Source of the DNA: Plasmopara viticola
Lineage: Eukaryota; Oomycota; Peronosporomycetes; Peronosporales; Peronosporaceae
Length of the DNA stretch: 59,230 nt
NCBI GenBank assembly: GCA_001695595.3
Contig: MBPM02000220.1
Coordinates: 1 to 59,230 of the forward strand
Reading direction: 5' to 3'
Made by a program: the position numbers and the translations under genes. This document shows, piece by piece, positions 10,790 to 21,951 of this stretch. Numbering within the stretch: position 1 is the stretch's first letter; each line of letters begins with the position of its first letter. Under the pieces are notes generated by a model. That model worked only from the letters and a program-made list of their open reading frames with translations, ran no database searches and had not been told where the DNA came from.

Positions 10790-11760
10790 CGGGAGATCTC
10801 GACCTTCACCTCGCGCGCTGATGCCGAAATCAGCAAAACCGGTTTTTGCACGAGTTGCGCGTTTTCGTGCCGCGCTTTTATCCATTTCGTGCTACTCCAG
10901 ATCCGCAGCGTCACCGTGGCCTGACCGAGCACCTTCAATCGCGCGCTGCTTTTTGCACTCGAAACGATGCGCGTCGTCATCGCTTCACGCAACTCAACAG
11001 TTCCTTCAAGCTCCTTGCACGTGTGCACTATGGCGCCGCTACCAGTGACCTTGTAGGCGCTGAACAACACGTGTATGTGGTTCTCATGCTGGCTGCTGTC
11101 ACCACCATTGCCACTAGTCCTTGCTCAGCAGTCGCGCGAACACTTCCCACAGTTGAAGCACTGAGATCCTGCTCCTCTATTTCACTGACCATCACTCTTT
11201 TCGCCAAACTGACGTTTTCTACGTGCTTGCCCACCTGCAGCGCCGTCTCACACTCGACGTGTACTCGCGCCTATTCGACGATGAGCTTGCTCACGAGGTC
11301 GCTAAACTGAATAGAGTCTCTTTAATGCGAAGCGCCTGCAATATGTTATTATACGACGCTGACAGGCTGTGCATCATCGTCGCGCACATCTCCTCTTCAC
11401 TTGGCCCGTGTTTTTTACTCCCCAATTAAAGAGTTATGTTGCTCCAGCTATATCACGTGCGCGCTTATGTCCTTTACCGTATACTTGAACGATGCGAGCA
11501 TCTTCTTGAGCCATAGCCGGCTTGCCACGTTCTGCGTTTGGTGGAATCTGCCTAATGCTGCCCATCTTTCATGATCCATGTGGACATGAAGCATTTATGA
11601 CGTGTAACAGCTAAGAACCCGTCAGGCTAAGCCTCGATCGCCGCATGCGCTTGTTGCTCCTTCGTCATCATGACGACTGCTACACCGGCACCGCATCCCT
11701 GACCATGAGTAAATCTTCACCTTATGCGCCTATAGCGCGTAGTTTGAACCATTGAGTGGT
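10790..11760 (-). pseudogene. Copia 1 gag and protease, inactivated
   Basis: Mixed frames give a gag zinc knuckle QCFNCGKCSRDC near 11140-11165, with its His missing, and a protease segment near 11010-11045 that reads TGSGAIVHTC where Copia 2 has DSGATAHMC. The catalytic aspartate is therefore Gly here. The frame is broken several times. Confidence 0.72.
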
Positions 11761-12044
11761 ACCATCTTGAGTGTCACATCCGCACTTGGGCTCTCAATCT
11801 ATTGAAAAATGTTAGAATAATGAAATGTATGGCTGCTTCGTAATCAGATACGTACTTTTGATTCCAAAAACGCACTCATCAAACAATGCATAGCAGCTAG
11901 CTCTATATTATTTGAAAATATGTATAAAGTATAGCTGTGTCAGGATAAAGCATAGCTATCCATGGAATAATCGCTGATACGAGCACAATTTAGGACAATC
12001 GCATACATTTCGGTCCAGTGATGTTCTGTCTCTTATTAGTCGTT

Positions 12045-12271
12045 TGGACGCAGAGAATTAAGGTGAAGACGGCTTGTGACCGAAGACGTTAAATCATAAG
12101 TGAGTCATTAAGACAATTGCTACATCTAAGCTTGGAACTTCTTAAAAGCCTCTGACGTCATCGTCTGACGTCATCATATGACGTCATTCTAATGCTGTCA
12201 TCATTAGACGTAATTAGCTGGTACCCTTCCGGTATCGTACCGAAATACCTCTACTTGCTGAAACATACACA
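12045..12271 (-). repeat. Copia 2 3' LTR
   Basis: About 227 bases that align with the split 5' LTR (shared segments: ttaaggtgaagacggcttgtga, ctgacgtcat..tgacgtc, ggtaccc..ccggtat, aaacatacaca). On the minus strand it starts TGTGTATG, right after the RNase H stop codon, and ends with CA. It is rich in tgacgtca-like motifs. Confidence 0.85.
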
Positions 12272-12700
12272 TTATCTGTGAGTGTGTGTGCGGCCACTTT
12301 GCGCGGCAAGGCATAGATGAAAGGCGAAGCTTATATGCTTGACTCGCCCAAGTGCCTTCGTCAGCCCGTCCGCTACCATCTCATCCGTCGGCTTGTACTC
12401 GAGTGTTATGACACCTTCTTCCGCTTTTTCACGTAAGAAGTATAACTTGATGTCAATGTGCTTTATTTGCGCGTGAAAGATTAGATTCTTTGCCAACGCG
12501 ATGCATCCTTGATTGTCTTGATAGACCATCGTAGGCCCTTCCGATGTACAACCCACATCACTAAAAAGCAGACGCAGCCACACTGCCTCTTGAGTTGCAG
12601 AGTATAAGTCCATGTGCTCCACCTCTGTGCTTGATGTCACCACATTAGGTTGTCTTTTCTGTTTTCCACGATACCACGCTGCCATTGATGAAGAAAGCAT
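12272..12700 (-). pseudogene. Copia 2 RNase H, C-terminal end of pol
   Basis: Encodes the Copia RNase H end: LYSATQEAVWLRLLFSDVGC, then QDNQGCIALAKN, HIDIKLYFLRE and DEMVADGLTKAL. The stop codon touches the LTR. It overlaps the upstream pol frame (12645-13271) in a different frame, so a frameshift lies near 12.65-12.70 kb. Well preserved otherwise. Confidence 0.92.
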
Positions 12701-13271
12701 AGCCTGTCGTGGAGCGGCGTGAGTCTAAGTCGCTCGCCCATGATGCATCCGCATAGCCCTGTAGCTCTCTCTTGTTCTTTCCGCTAAACACAATGCTGTA
12801 GTCTGCAGTCGTCTTCAAGTACTTCAGTATACGCTTGGCCGCAATCCAATGTTGCATTCCATAGCGCTCGCAATACTTGGCCACTTCGCCTACTGCGTGG
12901 GCAATGTCTGGTCGCGTGCACGTTGCAACATACATCAGTGCGCCGACAAGCTCACGGTATGGCCACTTTGGCAGATATACGTCGTCACCCCGAAGCTTGA
13001 TCAGCTTGTCGCTCTCGTTCGCTGGTGTGTGTACCTCCTTGTACTTGTTGACGTTATATTTTTCGGTTAGCCATTTGATGTACGCGCGCTGGTCGATGCG
13101 GATGGTCTTATTTCCCGCGTCACGCCGCACTTCAATCCCGAGACAGTACTTCAGCAGTCCCAACTCTTTGATGCTAAATTCGCTTTCGAGCGTGCTCTTG
13201 ATAGCTTCAATGTGCTCTTGCACCCGCGCAAAGAATGTTATCAACGAGGATGATGACAATGCTATTTTCAC
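12645..13271 (-). pseudogene. Copia 2 reverse transcriptase, C-terminal half
   Basis: A 208-codon frame with FSIKELGLLKYCLGIEVRRD, YREVLGALMYVATCTRPDIA-type sequence and YADASWASDLDSRRSTTGY, the RT connection and the start of RNase H in Copia. It is the longest intact pol piece. It overlaps the catalytic-site frame just upstream, with a frameshift at 13.21-13.27 kb. Confidence 0.92.
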
Positions 13272-13779
13272 GCTCCGAGCGTCTCACGTAGACGCACAGG
13301 CCGGCCGCTGTACAATTAAATTCTTGCTCTTGAAGGTGCGCATTGAGTCGATTGTTCCATTCGCGAGCAGCCTGCTTTGTGCCGTAAAGTGCATTGCGCA
13401 AAAGACCCTTTTTGCTCGGATGCCGCACATCCTCAAAGCCGTCAGGTTGATCCATGTAGATTGCCTCCTTGACTTCGCCATACAGGCACGCTGTGTCAAC
13501 ATCGACGTTCTCTATCACAAGGTCCTATTCAGCCACGAGCATTAATGCTACATTGATTGACTCCTTACGCACAACCAGCGCAAACGTCTCAAACTAATCC
13601 ACTCTTGGTCGCTGAGTGAAGCCCTTGGACACGAGCCACGCCTTCTTTTTGATGATCTTGCCAATTGGCCCACGCCTAGTGCGGAAGACCCACTTGCACC
13701 CAATCGCCTTCTTGTCACTCGGTAGCTTCACAAGCGTCCACGTTTCGTGCTTTGCCAGTGATTGTATCTCACTTTTCAT
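13207..13779 (-). pseudogene. Copia 2 reverse transcriptase, N-terminal half
   Basis: Two frames cover the RVT_2 start: 13594-13779 (ETWTLVKLPSDKKAIGCKWV) and 13207-13518 (ACLYGEVKEAIYMDQPDGFE, LLRNALYGTKQAAREWN). The catalytic box, normally YVDD in Copia, reads LVDN, so the second Asp is lost. Stops at about 13.52-13.59 kb separate the halves. Confidence 0.9.
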
Positions 13780-13797
13780 CGCGCGTAGCCATTCATT

Positions 13798-14661
13798 CTA
13801 GTGTTTGCTTTGCGAAACATGACCAAAAGATGACGCATTCTCGCCGTCATCTTCTGCTCTAAAGCAGTACACCACTTCATACTCGACTTTGTAGTCGTTC
13901 AGGATAAACTCTACGCGCGGCATGTCTGGGTATTCTTGCTCGTAACGTATTACCACTTGCTTTTTACACACCGGTCGAACATGCGACTCAATCTCGCCGT
14001 CTCGTCCAGGCGTGCTTGATCTTTGTGTCGGCACAGCACCTCCTGGTCTTTCGATCAGCTCTTGTACAACGTGTTTTGGCATCCCACTCGGTCCCATTGG
14101 TGGGATTCGGTAATTCTCCCTTGCATTGGCATTACACAATATTTGAACGTGCTTTTCATCACCCGCTATGCCGATCGCAATTATCGCATATCAATTGCGC
14201 GCTACCGTCGTCGGTGCATGTTTCACAAATGTCACGCTGCGCGAGATTACGAGCGCGCCCGTGCTTGCACCTAGCATTCGATATGTTCTGAGCTGCTTTG
14301 AGTAGCCAAGCATCAGACAGCGCACGCCTAAGTTGTCGAGCTTCACTCGCGGCGCCTTGGCCACATGTGCATACCACTGGCTGTCAAAAACGCGCATATG
14401 ATAAGTGCGTGGCTTGCGTTGAAGCACGAGCTCAAACGGGCTCGCGTGCGGACTCGATGGGTTTGGTACCTTATTACGGATGTCTACAGCGGTCATCATA
14501 GCGTCACACCAGTAGACCTTGATCATCTTGGCCTCGCTCAGTATGCAGCGAGTCATCTCGGTCAGAGTGCGATTCATGCGTTCTGCCATGCCGTTTTGCT
14601 CTGGATTGTGTGGCACTGTAAATTCTTGTTTGATTCCACTTTTTCTGCAAAAACTTTCCAA
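13798..14661 (-). pseudogene. Copia 2 integrase core and C-terminal region
   Basis: 14191-14661 reads GIKQEFTVPHNPEQNGMAER then MNRTLTEMTRCIL, the region around the last catalytic residue (Glu) of the DDE integrase, followed by the PSSPHASPFELV and MLGYSKQLRTYR segments. 13798-14139 covers the region between integrase and RT. Frames shift at about 14.15 kb. Confidence 0.9.
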
Positions 14662-15040
14662 CTTTGCGTTGCGATATTCACCGATATTGTCACTACACAG
14701 TACCTTTACGTCAATGCTGCACTTAAGCTTGATGTCGTGTTAGTGTTTCATGAATCCCTCCGGCACATCGCACTTCTTGCGCAGCGTGTTAATTGTCGCA
14801 AAGCGACTCCGCATTGCAATGAAATGCACAGCGTAGCGGCGAAAGGGACACGTGCCCGAGCGGGCGGTGCCACGGTCTGGCTTCATTTCGGACTGTATGG
14901 CACTCGGCGTTTGGCTCGACGTCCAGCATCATTAGCATGCCACGCCGCGATCTAGTCGCAACAGTTTGTCCGTTTCGTCTCACAACAAAGCCGTTGTAGA
15001 AGATCTCAACTTTTATCTCGCGCGCTGCAGCCGCAGTCAA
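14662..15040 (-). pseudogene. Copia 2 GAG-pre-integrase
   Basis: 14789-15040 reads RSRRGMLMMLDVEPNAECHT and ends WHRPLGHVSLSPL, the W-H-x-x-L-G-H motif of the GAG-pre-integrase domain. The integrase zinc finger and first catalytic Asp should follow in 14.66-14.79 kb but are degenerate. Confidence 0.82.
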
Positions 15041-15153
15041 ATAATACTAGCTCTTCGTCAAATCTTGTACGTGTAGCGCGCTCTCAAGCCGCGCATTCGT
15101 CCATCTCGTGCCATTACAGACTCGCAGCATCACTGTGTCTGGCCCAAGCACCT

Positions 15154-15531
15154 TCAACTGCGCGCTGCTTTTCGCGCTCGATACAATTCAGGCCATCGTT
15201 TCTTCCACATACTCTGTGAATGCTTTGCGCTCGTTGCACATATGTGCTGTGGCACCACTGTCCATGACCCAGAAGTCGCTTTCACTTCCTTTGCTAGCGC
15301 TGAACGCCACGTTCGAGTGATCTTCATATCGGATACCGTTTCCACTGTTGTCGTATACTTTGCCCAGCAGTCGGGTGCGTAGTGCTCACGCTTTCCACAG
15401 TTTAAGCACTGATCACCTGTTCCCTCCTTGCCCTGACTGTCATTCTTCTTTCCGAAATGGCACTTCTTGCAATGCTTGCTTACGTGCAACGCCGTTTCAT
15501 TTTCGGTGCGGCATGATTTCATTTTGCGCAC
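15154..15531 (-). pseudogene. Copia 2 zinc knuckle and aspartic protease
   Basis: The 125-codon frame contains CLNCGKREHYAPDCWAK, a CX2CX4HX4C nucleocapsid knuckle with all four ligands. In another frame, 15225-15285 reads FWVMDSGATAHMCNERKAF, the retropepsin active site (DSG codons at 15254-15262). A frameshift separates knuckle and protease. Confidence 0.92.
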
Positions 15532-15551
15532 TTCCTCAGCAATGATCGTGC

Positions 15552-16000
15552 TTACGAGATCGCTGACATTGAACTAGGTCCACTCAGGCGAAATTCCTGC
15601 ACCGAGCTCTCGTACGACTTTGGCAGGCTGCGCACCATTGTCGCGCATACGTCCTCTTCATTTGGGCCGCAATCTGCGCTTCTCATCTGCAGCACCAGTT
15701 GCTCCAGCTCCATCACGTGTGCGCTCATGTCTGTCGTCGTGTACTGAAACGACGCGAACTTCTCTTTGAGCCATAGCGGGTTCGCCATGTCCTGCGTTTG
15801 GTGAACCCTCCCCAGCGCTTCTCATGTTTCTTGAGCACTAATGGCATTCATGACATGTACCAGCTGAGAGTCCACCAGGATAAGCACGATCACCGCGTGC
15901 GCTTGCTGCTCTTTCGCCGGCGTGATACTGGCTTTATTGAGCACCGCTTCCTACAGTCCCTTGGACATGAGGTATACTTCATTTAAGATGCCCATACCGC
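15552..16000 (-). pseudogene. Copia 2 gag
   Basis: 15552-15788 encodes PLWLKEKFASFQYTTTDMSA, then EDVCATMVRSLPKSYESSVQ, the UBN2-type Copia gag segment in which an L-P-x-S-Y-x-x box ends the conserved part. The N-terminal part up to about 16.0 kb is in other frames with stops. Confidence 0.82.
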
Positions 16001-16046
16001 GTAGTTTGACCCGTCAAACGGGTGTATCTTGGGTAACGCGTCCGTT

Positions 16047-16060
16047 CTTGGGCTCATAAC
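16047..16060 (-). promoter_or_regulatory. Copia 2 primer-binding site (half-tRNA type)
   Basis: On the plus strand this reads cttgggctcataac, which looks like the anticodon arm of initiator tRNA-Met (loop CUCAUAA). The element's own strand is therefore complementary to that arm. Priming from an internal half of tRNA-iMet is known for Drosophila copia. It lies about 15 bases inside the LTR end; Copia 1 keeps a degenerate match at 11785-11798. Confidence 0.65.
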
Positions 16061-16075
16061 TTTTTAAAGGTCAAT

Positions 16076-16245
16076 TGAACGCAGAGGATTAAGGTGAAGA
16101 CGGCTTGTGATCGAAGACGTTATATCAAAAGTGAATTACTAAGATTTAGTTCGCACTACTGCTACATCTAAGCTTAAATCCTCCTAGAAGCTTCTGACAT
16201 CATCGTCTGACGTTATCATATGACGTCGTCCTAATGCTGTCATTA
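16076..16245 (-). repeat. Copia 2 5' LTR, inner part
   Basis: Aligns with 12045-12195 of the 3' LTR. It stops at the 15-base target duplication (16231-16245) where the L1-like element is inserted; the LTR resumes at 21869. Confidence 0.88.
16231..16245. repeat. Target-site duplication of the L1-like element, left copy
   Basis: ctaatgctgtcatta is present here and again at 21869-21883, and lies within the LTR sequence that is single-copy in the 3' LTR (12189 onward), as expected for a target duplication. Confidence 0.93.
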
Positions 16246-17016
16246 ATTCCGCATTTTGCCAGCTACATCGAAAGTGGACAGAGACAGGCCCAAGCTTGCT
16301 CACCCACTTTTTCAGCCGTCAAATCGCTCTTGTTCCCCCTCCGTTTAGCGGTTCGTGCCGAGCTAAACAGCTACCGAAGTTTACGTCAACTGGACAATTA
16401 GGCGCTTACAGTATTTTACAGTAGGTTCAACCCTGCTAAACGACAAAACAAAGTGCGCTAGGTCTTACCGTAAGGTATTGACTGGAATTGCTCTAAACTA
16501 CACTGTAGTGAAACTTGTTAACCAGGACGCTAGGTCGTACTGACGTAAGTCTCCGAAAAGCTTAATTTCACGCGGAGTGAAAAAGGGTATACAGTGTAGG
16601 CTGCACTTACACAGTGTCCGGGTAATGAGGTTTCTCTTGACTAGTGTTTGCATAGGTGCTAATTGCACAAGAGACGCACTTATCGCTATCCATTTTTTTA
16701 ATTTTATTAATCACGTTTGTGACCAAAAACCAGAATAAAAAAGAACAAACACAAAAAGATCATTTTTACCTGTTGAAACATGACGGGTCCCCGAAGGGAC
16801 AAAAATAATCGCCAGACCTGGCAAAACGCTGCACCAAGAGCCGAATTTTGCATCCGGCTGACGCTATTTTTGAAAAGGCGAAAGCTGCTCTGTTGGATCT
16901 GGATCGTGACCCACAAGATAAACGTTGCGCCGCTTTAGCTGGAGAACCCCAGCAGGTCTCTCCCGAACTATGCCTTTCGATGTGAATTCCGGCTAGAGAG
17001 CTTACGTCTAGAAATA

Positions 17017-18513
17017 ATGACCTCACTCATTTCAACGCCGCAGACACCGTTGTGGTCGTCTAATATGGCCCATCTTCGAGACTTTAAGGCCATTCGTAAT
17101 GCTGAAATTATTTTTCAGTGCACCGATCGGAAGGTGTGTAAAAATTCGGGGGTGAAACTGTATATTATTGCGGTGACAAATTTAAAGCTCAATCTTATTT
17201 CAAGTACAGTCACTGGTATTATGCGGACCTTCAGCGCCCACAAGATAACGCCCCGAATGGACTTATTTATGACTGGTTTGCTCAAAAAGGTACACCTCCG
17301 GTGTTTATTACACCGGCTCATGTTGTTGGTGGCCTTCGTTCACGCAGCCGCCGGGTTTATTTTAATTAAAAAATACCCCCGGTCTCAGTCGTGCTGGATA
17401 AGCGGACCCCGCCTTGATTAGTCTGGTTTTCAAATTACGGCTTTTCGGTGGTTCACCACCGTAACAGGGTCTACAATAACGTGGTCCCTTCCTTTTCAAG
17501 GAACTGAGAGAAAAACCAAAAGTTGCAAATCAGAACCTAAGGAACCAAGTCGCAATTAAGATGATGTTGGAAGCATTTCACCAGCAGATGATAGTGAGAG
17601 TGACTCAAGAGACCATTCGGCAATGAGTGACGATTCTGGGTTGGGATGTGAGCCACATAGTGGAGGATCACTTTAATTTAGAGCTCGATCCAGTTTCCTC
17701 AATGGAAGACATTGAGCCTACAATCATGGCAAGACCAAAATCAGTCTGGCCAAATAAAGGCGAGCCAAAATTTCCGGTAAGATAAATTACAGCGGCTCAT
17801 TTTTCGCCTGCGCGCATTCTTCGGGCAAAACAATTGGTATTTAGTACCGTTGCATCCCCGACTGTGGAATTTTTTTTATAAATCGTACGAATGGCTTCGT
17901 GAAGGTTCGGAAGGACCCGTTACGCCGGACCAAAATATCATTCTCTGGGACACAAATATGGACCCACCTCAGTCTGTGGCGTCTTATGTAACGGTCTCTA
18001 GAGTGAGTGAAGAAATATTGAATGGGGCCGTATACCAGGGCAATGTTGAAAAACTAACTCTTTCTCAACTCTGCGCGGTCATTGAGAATATCTTGGGATC
18101 TTTCACTCAAATTACTGACCCAGACATACTACTACCAACGGTCCAAGCACAACCAAGCCTTCACCGAGTTTTACTCGATTCGGAAGTGGATGCCAATTTT
18201 CACCACCTTCAGATGAAGGCTTTTGGTCACGCGGTTTTCCGAGAGTTGGGCTCACGTGATTACCCATCGTCAGCCGATGGGTCAATATTAGGCCGCGTCT
18301 CAGCACTTTACCCAAACCAGACCGAATTTGACTTCCAGTCACATTTGGGTCAATTATGCCCAATTCTGGTTAAATTTAAGACTAGCCGAGGCCGATCTAG
18401 CTCTGCAAATAATTGCACCTAGCATCTATATGGACCCACTTGAATTGAGTGCGCTGCTCGAGAAGGCAGCATCGGCACTACCCACTCGTCGTGGTTATTA
18501 TGGAAGAAATTAA
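17017..18513 (+). pseudogene. L1-like element ORF1 region
   Basis: The longest piece, 17850-18422 (190 codons, from LWNFFYKSYEWLREGSEGPV), and a set of shorter frames from 17017 form the ORF before the endonuclease. Reading across frames gives LIYDWFAQKGTPPVFITPAH near 17270. No RNA-binding motif is clear; identification rests on position in the element. Confidence 0.6.
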
Positions 18514-18659
18514 CTCTGTCCGCCATAATGAATTCTCCATTAATGGGATCAATTTTGGCTGGGCCATTTCCCTATGAACTACGCGAGACTTTTGAGTATC
18601 TGCGCAAGCAGGCCACTTCAGTGGACCCCCGGGTTTCCATTTACCCCTAAAGTACAATG

Positions 18660-19345
18660 GACCCTATAGGGATACTCAATTAATGCGAATGGATTAAACA
18701 ATGTATCACAACGAGCCCTAAATTACTTCTCAGACAATTTTCACATGGTTGGAATTCAAAAAACAAATTTACGGGTAACAAAAATTTCAAAAGAGCCAAT
18801 TTCACTAGAAAATAGCTTCCCAGCTAAACACCAGTTTTTGGTCTCACAATAATATGAACACTTTTACAGGTCAAGCTGGTGTTGGTTTGTTATTAACACC
18901 TACTTGCCCTATCCGCAACCTTCAAGACGTTACGCGCCGGCACACCACTTCTAAGGATATCCTTTCCCGAAATTTCCTAATCCGGGGAATATTGAGTCAG
19001 CTATAACATACATTCACGTACTATATGCCCCAGTTCGGCCGGGACACCGGGCTGAATTTTTTTGGAAATTTGCCACGTCATTTTGAAAAAAACAACTACC
19101 ATATTGTTCTGGGGGACTTTAATACCGTCATGTCCAGCCAACTAGATCAAGCACGACATGGCAATCGAAATCGTCTTCAAGGGCACAATAATTTGCTCGA
19201 GTGGATGAGTTCAATCCGTTTGGTCGACCCTTGGCGACTTCAAAACCCCGATCTTTAACAAACAAGCCCCGACACAAGTTCAAGAATTGACTATATTTTT
19301 GTCAGCTCTCAACATTTTCATATGGGTTTTCGGGATATTCACCAC
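18660..19345 (+). pseudogene. L1-like AP-endonuclease domain, broken
   Basis: Mixed frames read NANGLNNVSQRALNYFSDNF at the start, then YHIVLGDFNTVMSSQLDQ (19025-19258; LGDFN is the metal-binding GDFN box) and SSRIDYIFVSSQHF near 19275-19315. These three are in the right order for the exonuclease-endonuclease-phosphatase fold used by L1-like elements to nick target DNA. Two frameshifts and a stop inactivate it. Confidence 0.85.
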
Positions 19346-19499
19346 GATTTTAAAAGGCCTGGCTGGAATTGGCGACCATACCGATTTCTTTCCGACTTGG
19401 CTGTTCAATCTACAGACCGTCAAAAAGGGCCCCATGGAAATGCCCAATTTGGGTAATCCAGTCGAAATTATGGTCTTCAAATCCATTCGTCCACTCACT

Positions 19500-20390
19500 C
19501 AATTAGTGACCCTCACTCAATTTGCGACTCCGACTCACTCAATGATTCGACCCGTACAGTTATTCGCTTTGCTGATGACTGCACCGGACTCCTTCATGAT
19601 TTACGCCATACCAGTTGTTTCTTAAAATTGGATGAGACTAAATACGGCTAAGACAGCAATCCTTCCCTTTCAACCTTGGACTGCGGAAAATGAGCCATTA
19701 CGACAAAATCGTCATCGCTAAGAGTTGTTGTGGCAGACAATAATGCCAGCACCAAACTTTTGGGTATTTATTACGAACCAACTCTTTCGGATGCTAATCG
19801 ACTCCAGCATCTTATCGTGGAAATGGAATACCGGTGTACGCTATGGCTTCACCGCGCAAGGATCAATTCGTAATTCTTCAACGGATAATTCGACCTGTAC
19901 TATGGTTCACGGCCAGTGCTTGTTATATTCCGTCCTCTGGCTTTTAATATCAGCTTTCACGACTAATTTCACACTTCATGTGTCGTACGAAGTCTTTCAA
20001 CGCTCTGGCCCGCGAATAGTTGTTCCTTTCTCAAAGTCAAGGTGGACTAACTTAGACTCCATTAAAAGTCTTCAACTTCACATGCTATGTGAAGTGATTT
20101 TAGCTGGCAGGATGCCAGCTAACTTACCATCTTGGGCGGATCTAATTATTCGACTTTTCTATAAAGCAATTTCGCCCTGGGAACAAAACTATGATATTAT
20201 TTACGTCCCCATTTCTATCGGCCTGGACCACGTGGTATCACACCGTTTCTATCGCTGGACAAGTCTTGGGTCGTATTGGCACTTCGTACTTTTTACATGG
20301 CATACCCAATTCCTTAAAAAACTTACAAGGCTTCAAGTCAAATTTGAAAGGGTAATCACGCCCATTCTAAATAATGTGGATATTACCTAA
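19500..20390 (+). pseudogene. L1-like reverse transcriptase, remnant
   Basis: Near 19530-19610 one frame reads NDSTRTVIRFADDCTGLLHD, with the FADD catalytic box. The endonuclease end is only about 190 bases upstream, so fingers and most of the palm are deleted. Downstream, 19725-20390 (221 codons) covers the thumb and the segment beyond it in shifting frames, for example RLFYKAISPWEQNYDIIYV. Confidence 0.8.
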
Positions 20391-20739
20391 GGCAACTGTG
20401 GTAGAACTTTAGCCGGAGCTACAAGGCCACTGGGGTTAGTAAAATTACTAGCTGCCGAAGGAAGTTTTAGGCCGACGCAATTATTCACGGTTTGCCCAAC
20501 ACCTATTACGGCTACAACCTTTCCCATTTTTTAAGCTAATTTGGCTCAGGGCGGCTTGTCAGCGCAAATTCATGCAGCAATTTTTTGGACAAAGCTGCCT
20601 CTCTGCTGCGTTCACTAGACCCTAATCCAATAGAGCCGAGGCAAGCGCTAAAGTTTTACGTCGCACATCACACCTGGACTTTTGATACTTATAAAGTATC
20701 AGAGCTAAGCGTGACAAAAAATCGGAAATTACTAATAAA

Positions 20740-21520
20740 GTTTGATTCACCAGCATTGCCCCTTTCTCGACTCGGCGTCTCAGGTAGGCCTGGTACCACT
20801 ATGTCGGCCCGTGACTACAAACTGGGTCGACATGTCTAGCCAATCTACTCCGACCTTCTTTATCGGCTCCAGCACAACGCTTCATTTCTCGATTATCGTC
20901 CTCAGCATCTTACTGCTGCAGTTTCAACCTGCCATCATGATTGCGGAAAATGAAGATGCCCCACACTTATTTTGTTATTGCGATTTTGCGACTCAACTTT
21001 GGTCTAAATGGCTCAATGCTTTTCGAGGCTTTTTTGGGCCACACTGGAATGGGAGTCAGTTCTACTTTTATACTTAAACCAACCGACCATTCCAAGTCAC
21101 GTTACGGTTATAGTTTATTTGTGATTTTCCTTATTGTTCGAGGAGTGGTTCTACGTTGCTTGTAATTGCACAGGAACAATATTCGCTTTCACGAGTTTCG
21201 TGCCACCATCATCGAAGTTATCGCTCATGTCGAGGGTGTTGTAGTGCTTCACATACAGCACTTCTATCAAGACTTATGCTGCAAAAGTCTAGACTATTTC
21301 ATTGCCAAACTGCAGCAATTACTTGAGTTGCTGGCCAGACTGAAAATTGCCAGCAATCTACAGCTGGAATTTCACGATGAAGACGTAGTGCAGCTATATA
21401 ACGCTTCGGTACAATTTTTTACTGTGGAAATCAACTCGGAGCATTATTGCTTAATTATGCCCTCAGCATTACCCTGGACCCATTTTAGCAGCCGCCACAA
21501 TTGGGTCCTATTCTAGCCGA
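20740..21520 (+). pseudogene. L1-like ORF2 C-terminal Cys/His region
   Basis: Reads ENEDAPHLFCYCDFATQLWS KWLNAF across 20930-21030, the E-x-x-x-HLF-x-C pattern near the end of L1-type ORF2 proteins. The 116-codon frame 21166-21516 continues in phase with an RFHEFRATIIEVIAH-type tail. About 350 bases of 3' UTR follow to the right target duplication. Confidence 0.75.
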
Positions 21521-21868
21521 GAGGATGACCCTCTTAGCTCCTTTGCTAGAAAAAAAGAGTAGTTTAACACAAAATGATGTTTTAAGCTTGCTTTCGGCCT
21601 TTCGTCCTTCCGGCTCTAGCCCCTTTTCGTCCACTAGATTCGATACCGACTTGGAGCAGAAATAGTAAAACCACTGCATTAAAAAAACGTTATGTTAACA
21701 ACGGAATTTCAATGATTACTCTGGATGCATCTTCGACTCCACATGTGACTTAAAGTTTGTATGCCTGCTGTCCCCGATTTGCACTTTTAATTTACTTTGG
21801 TACACTTCTAGATACCACAACAGTAGCTAGGCAACTTGCTGGATAAAAGTGTAATGAAATCTGTTTAA

Positions 21869-21951
21869 CTAATGCTGTCATTATTTGACGTCAGATACAG
21901 GTACCCGACCGGTATTTTACCGAAATACCTTTACATGCAGAAACATACACA
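21869..21951 (-). repeat. Copia 2 5' LTR, outer part, with right target duplication
   Basis: Starts with the right copy of ctaatgctgtcatta (21869-21883) and continues as LTR sequence that matches 12205-12271 (ggtaccc..ccggtat, aaatacct, gcagaaacatacaca). It ends the Copia element and abuts LINE A1. Confidence 0.88.

Larger units (their letters stand above)
10030..12040 (-). mobile_element. Ty1/Copia remnant 1 (gag to integrase), truncated
   Basis: On the minus strand this holds a degenerate primer-binding region near 11785-11798, gag (about 11200-11750), a damaged zinc knuckle, a protease with its Asp lost, and the GAG-pre-integrase plus the start of integrase (10038-10784). It matches the better Copia copy at 12-16 kb along its length but lacks RT and RNase H. 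The probable 5' LTR is 11.81-12.04 kb, and it lies head-to-tail against Copia 2. Confidence 0.78.
16246..21868 (+). mobile_element. L1-like non-LTR retrotransposon nested in the Copia 5' LTR
   Basis: A 5.6-kb plus-strand insertion bounded by a perfect 15-base duplication. It contains ORF1-like frames (17.0-18.5 kb), an AP-endonuclease (18.68-19.35 kb), the RT active-site region (19.53-19.62 kb) and a Cys/His C-terminal region (20.9-21.0 kb). The 3' end (gtaatgaaatctgttta) has no poly(A). Much of the RT before the active site is missing, so there is an internal deletion; stops occur throughout. It is younger than the Copia element it interrupts. Confidence 0.9.
12045..21951 (-). mobile_element. 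Ty1/Copia retrotransposon 2, with nested L1-like insertion
   Basis: A nearly full-length but dead Copia element: 5' LTR in two pieces (21869-21951 and 16076-16245), primer-binding site, gag, protease, integrase, RT, RNase H, 3' LTR (12045-12271). Domain order is that of Ty1/Copia (integrase before RT). Without the nested element it is about 4.3 kb. The two LTRs differ at many positions, so the insertion is old. The five bases outside the two LTRs do not match, so one flank has been rearranged. Confidence 0.88.

Noticed and set aside
10846..11310. 154-codon plus-strand frame
   Set aside because: Antisense to Copia 1 gag and protease; GC-rich shadow.
12877..13545. 222-codon open frame on the plus strand
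   Set aside because: It is antisense to the well-supported Copia reverse transcriptase and has no motif of its own; a shadow frame.
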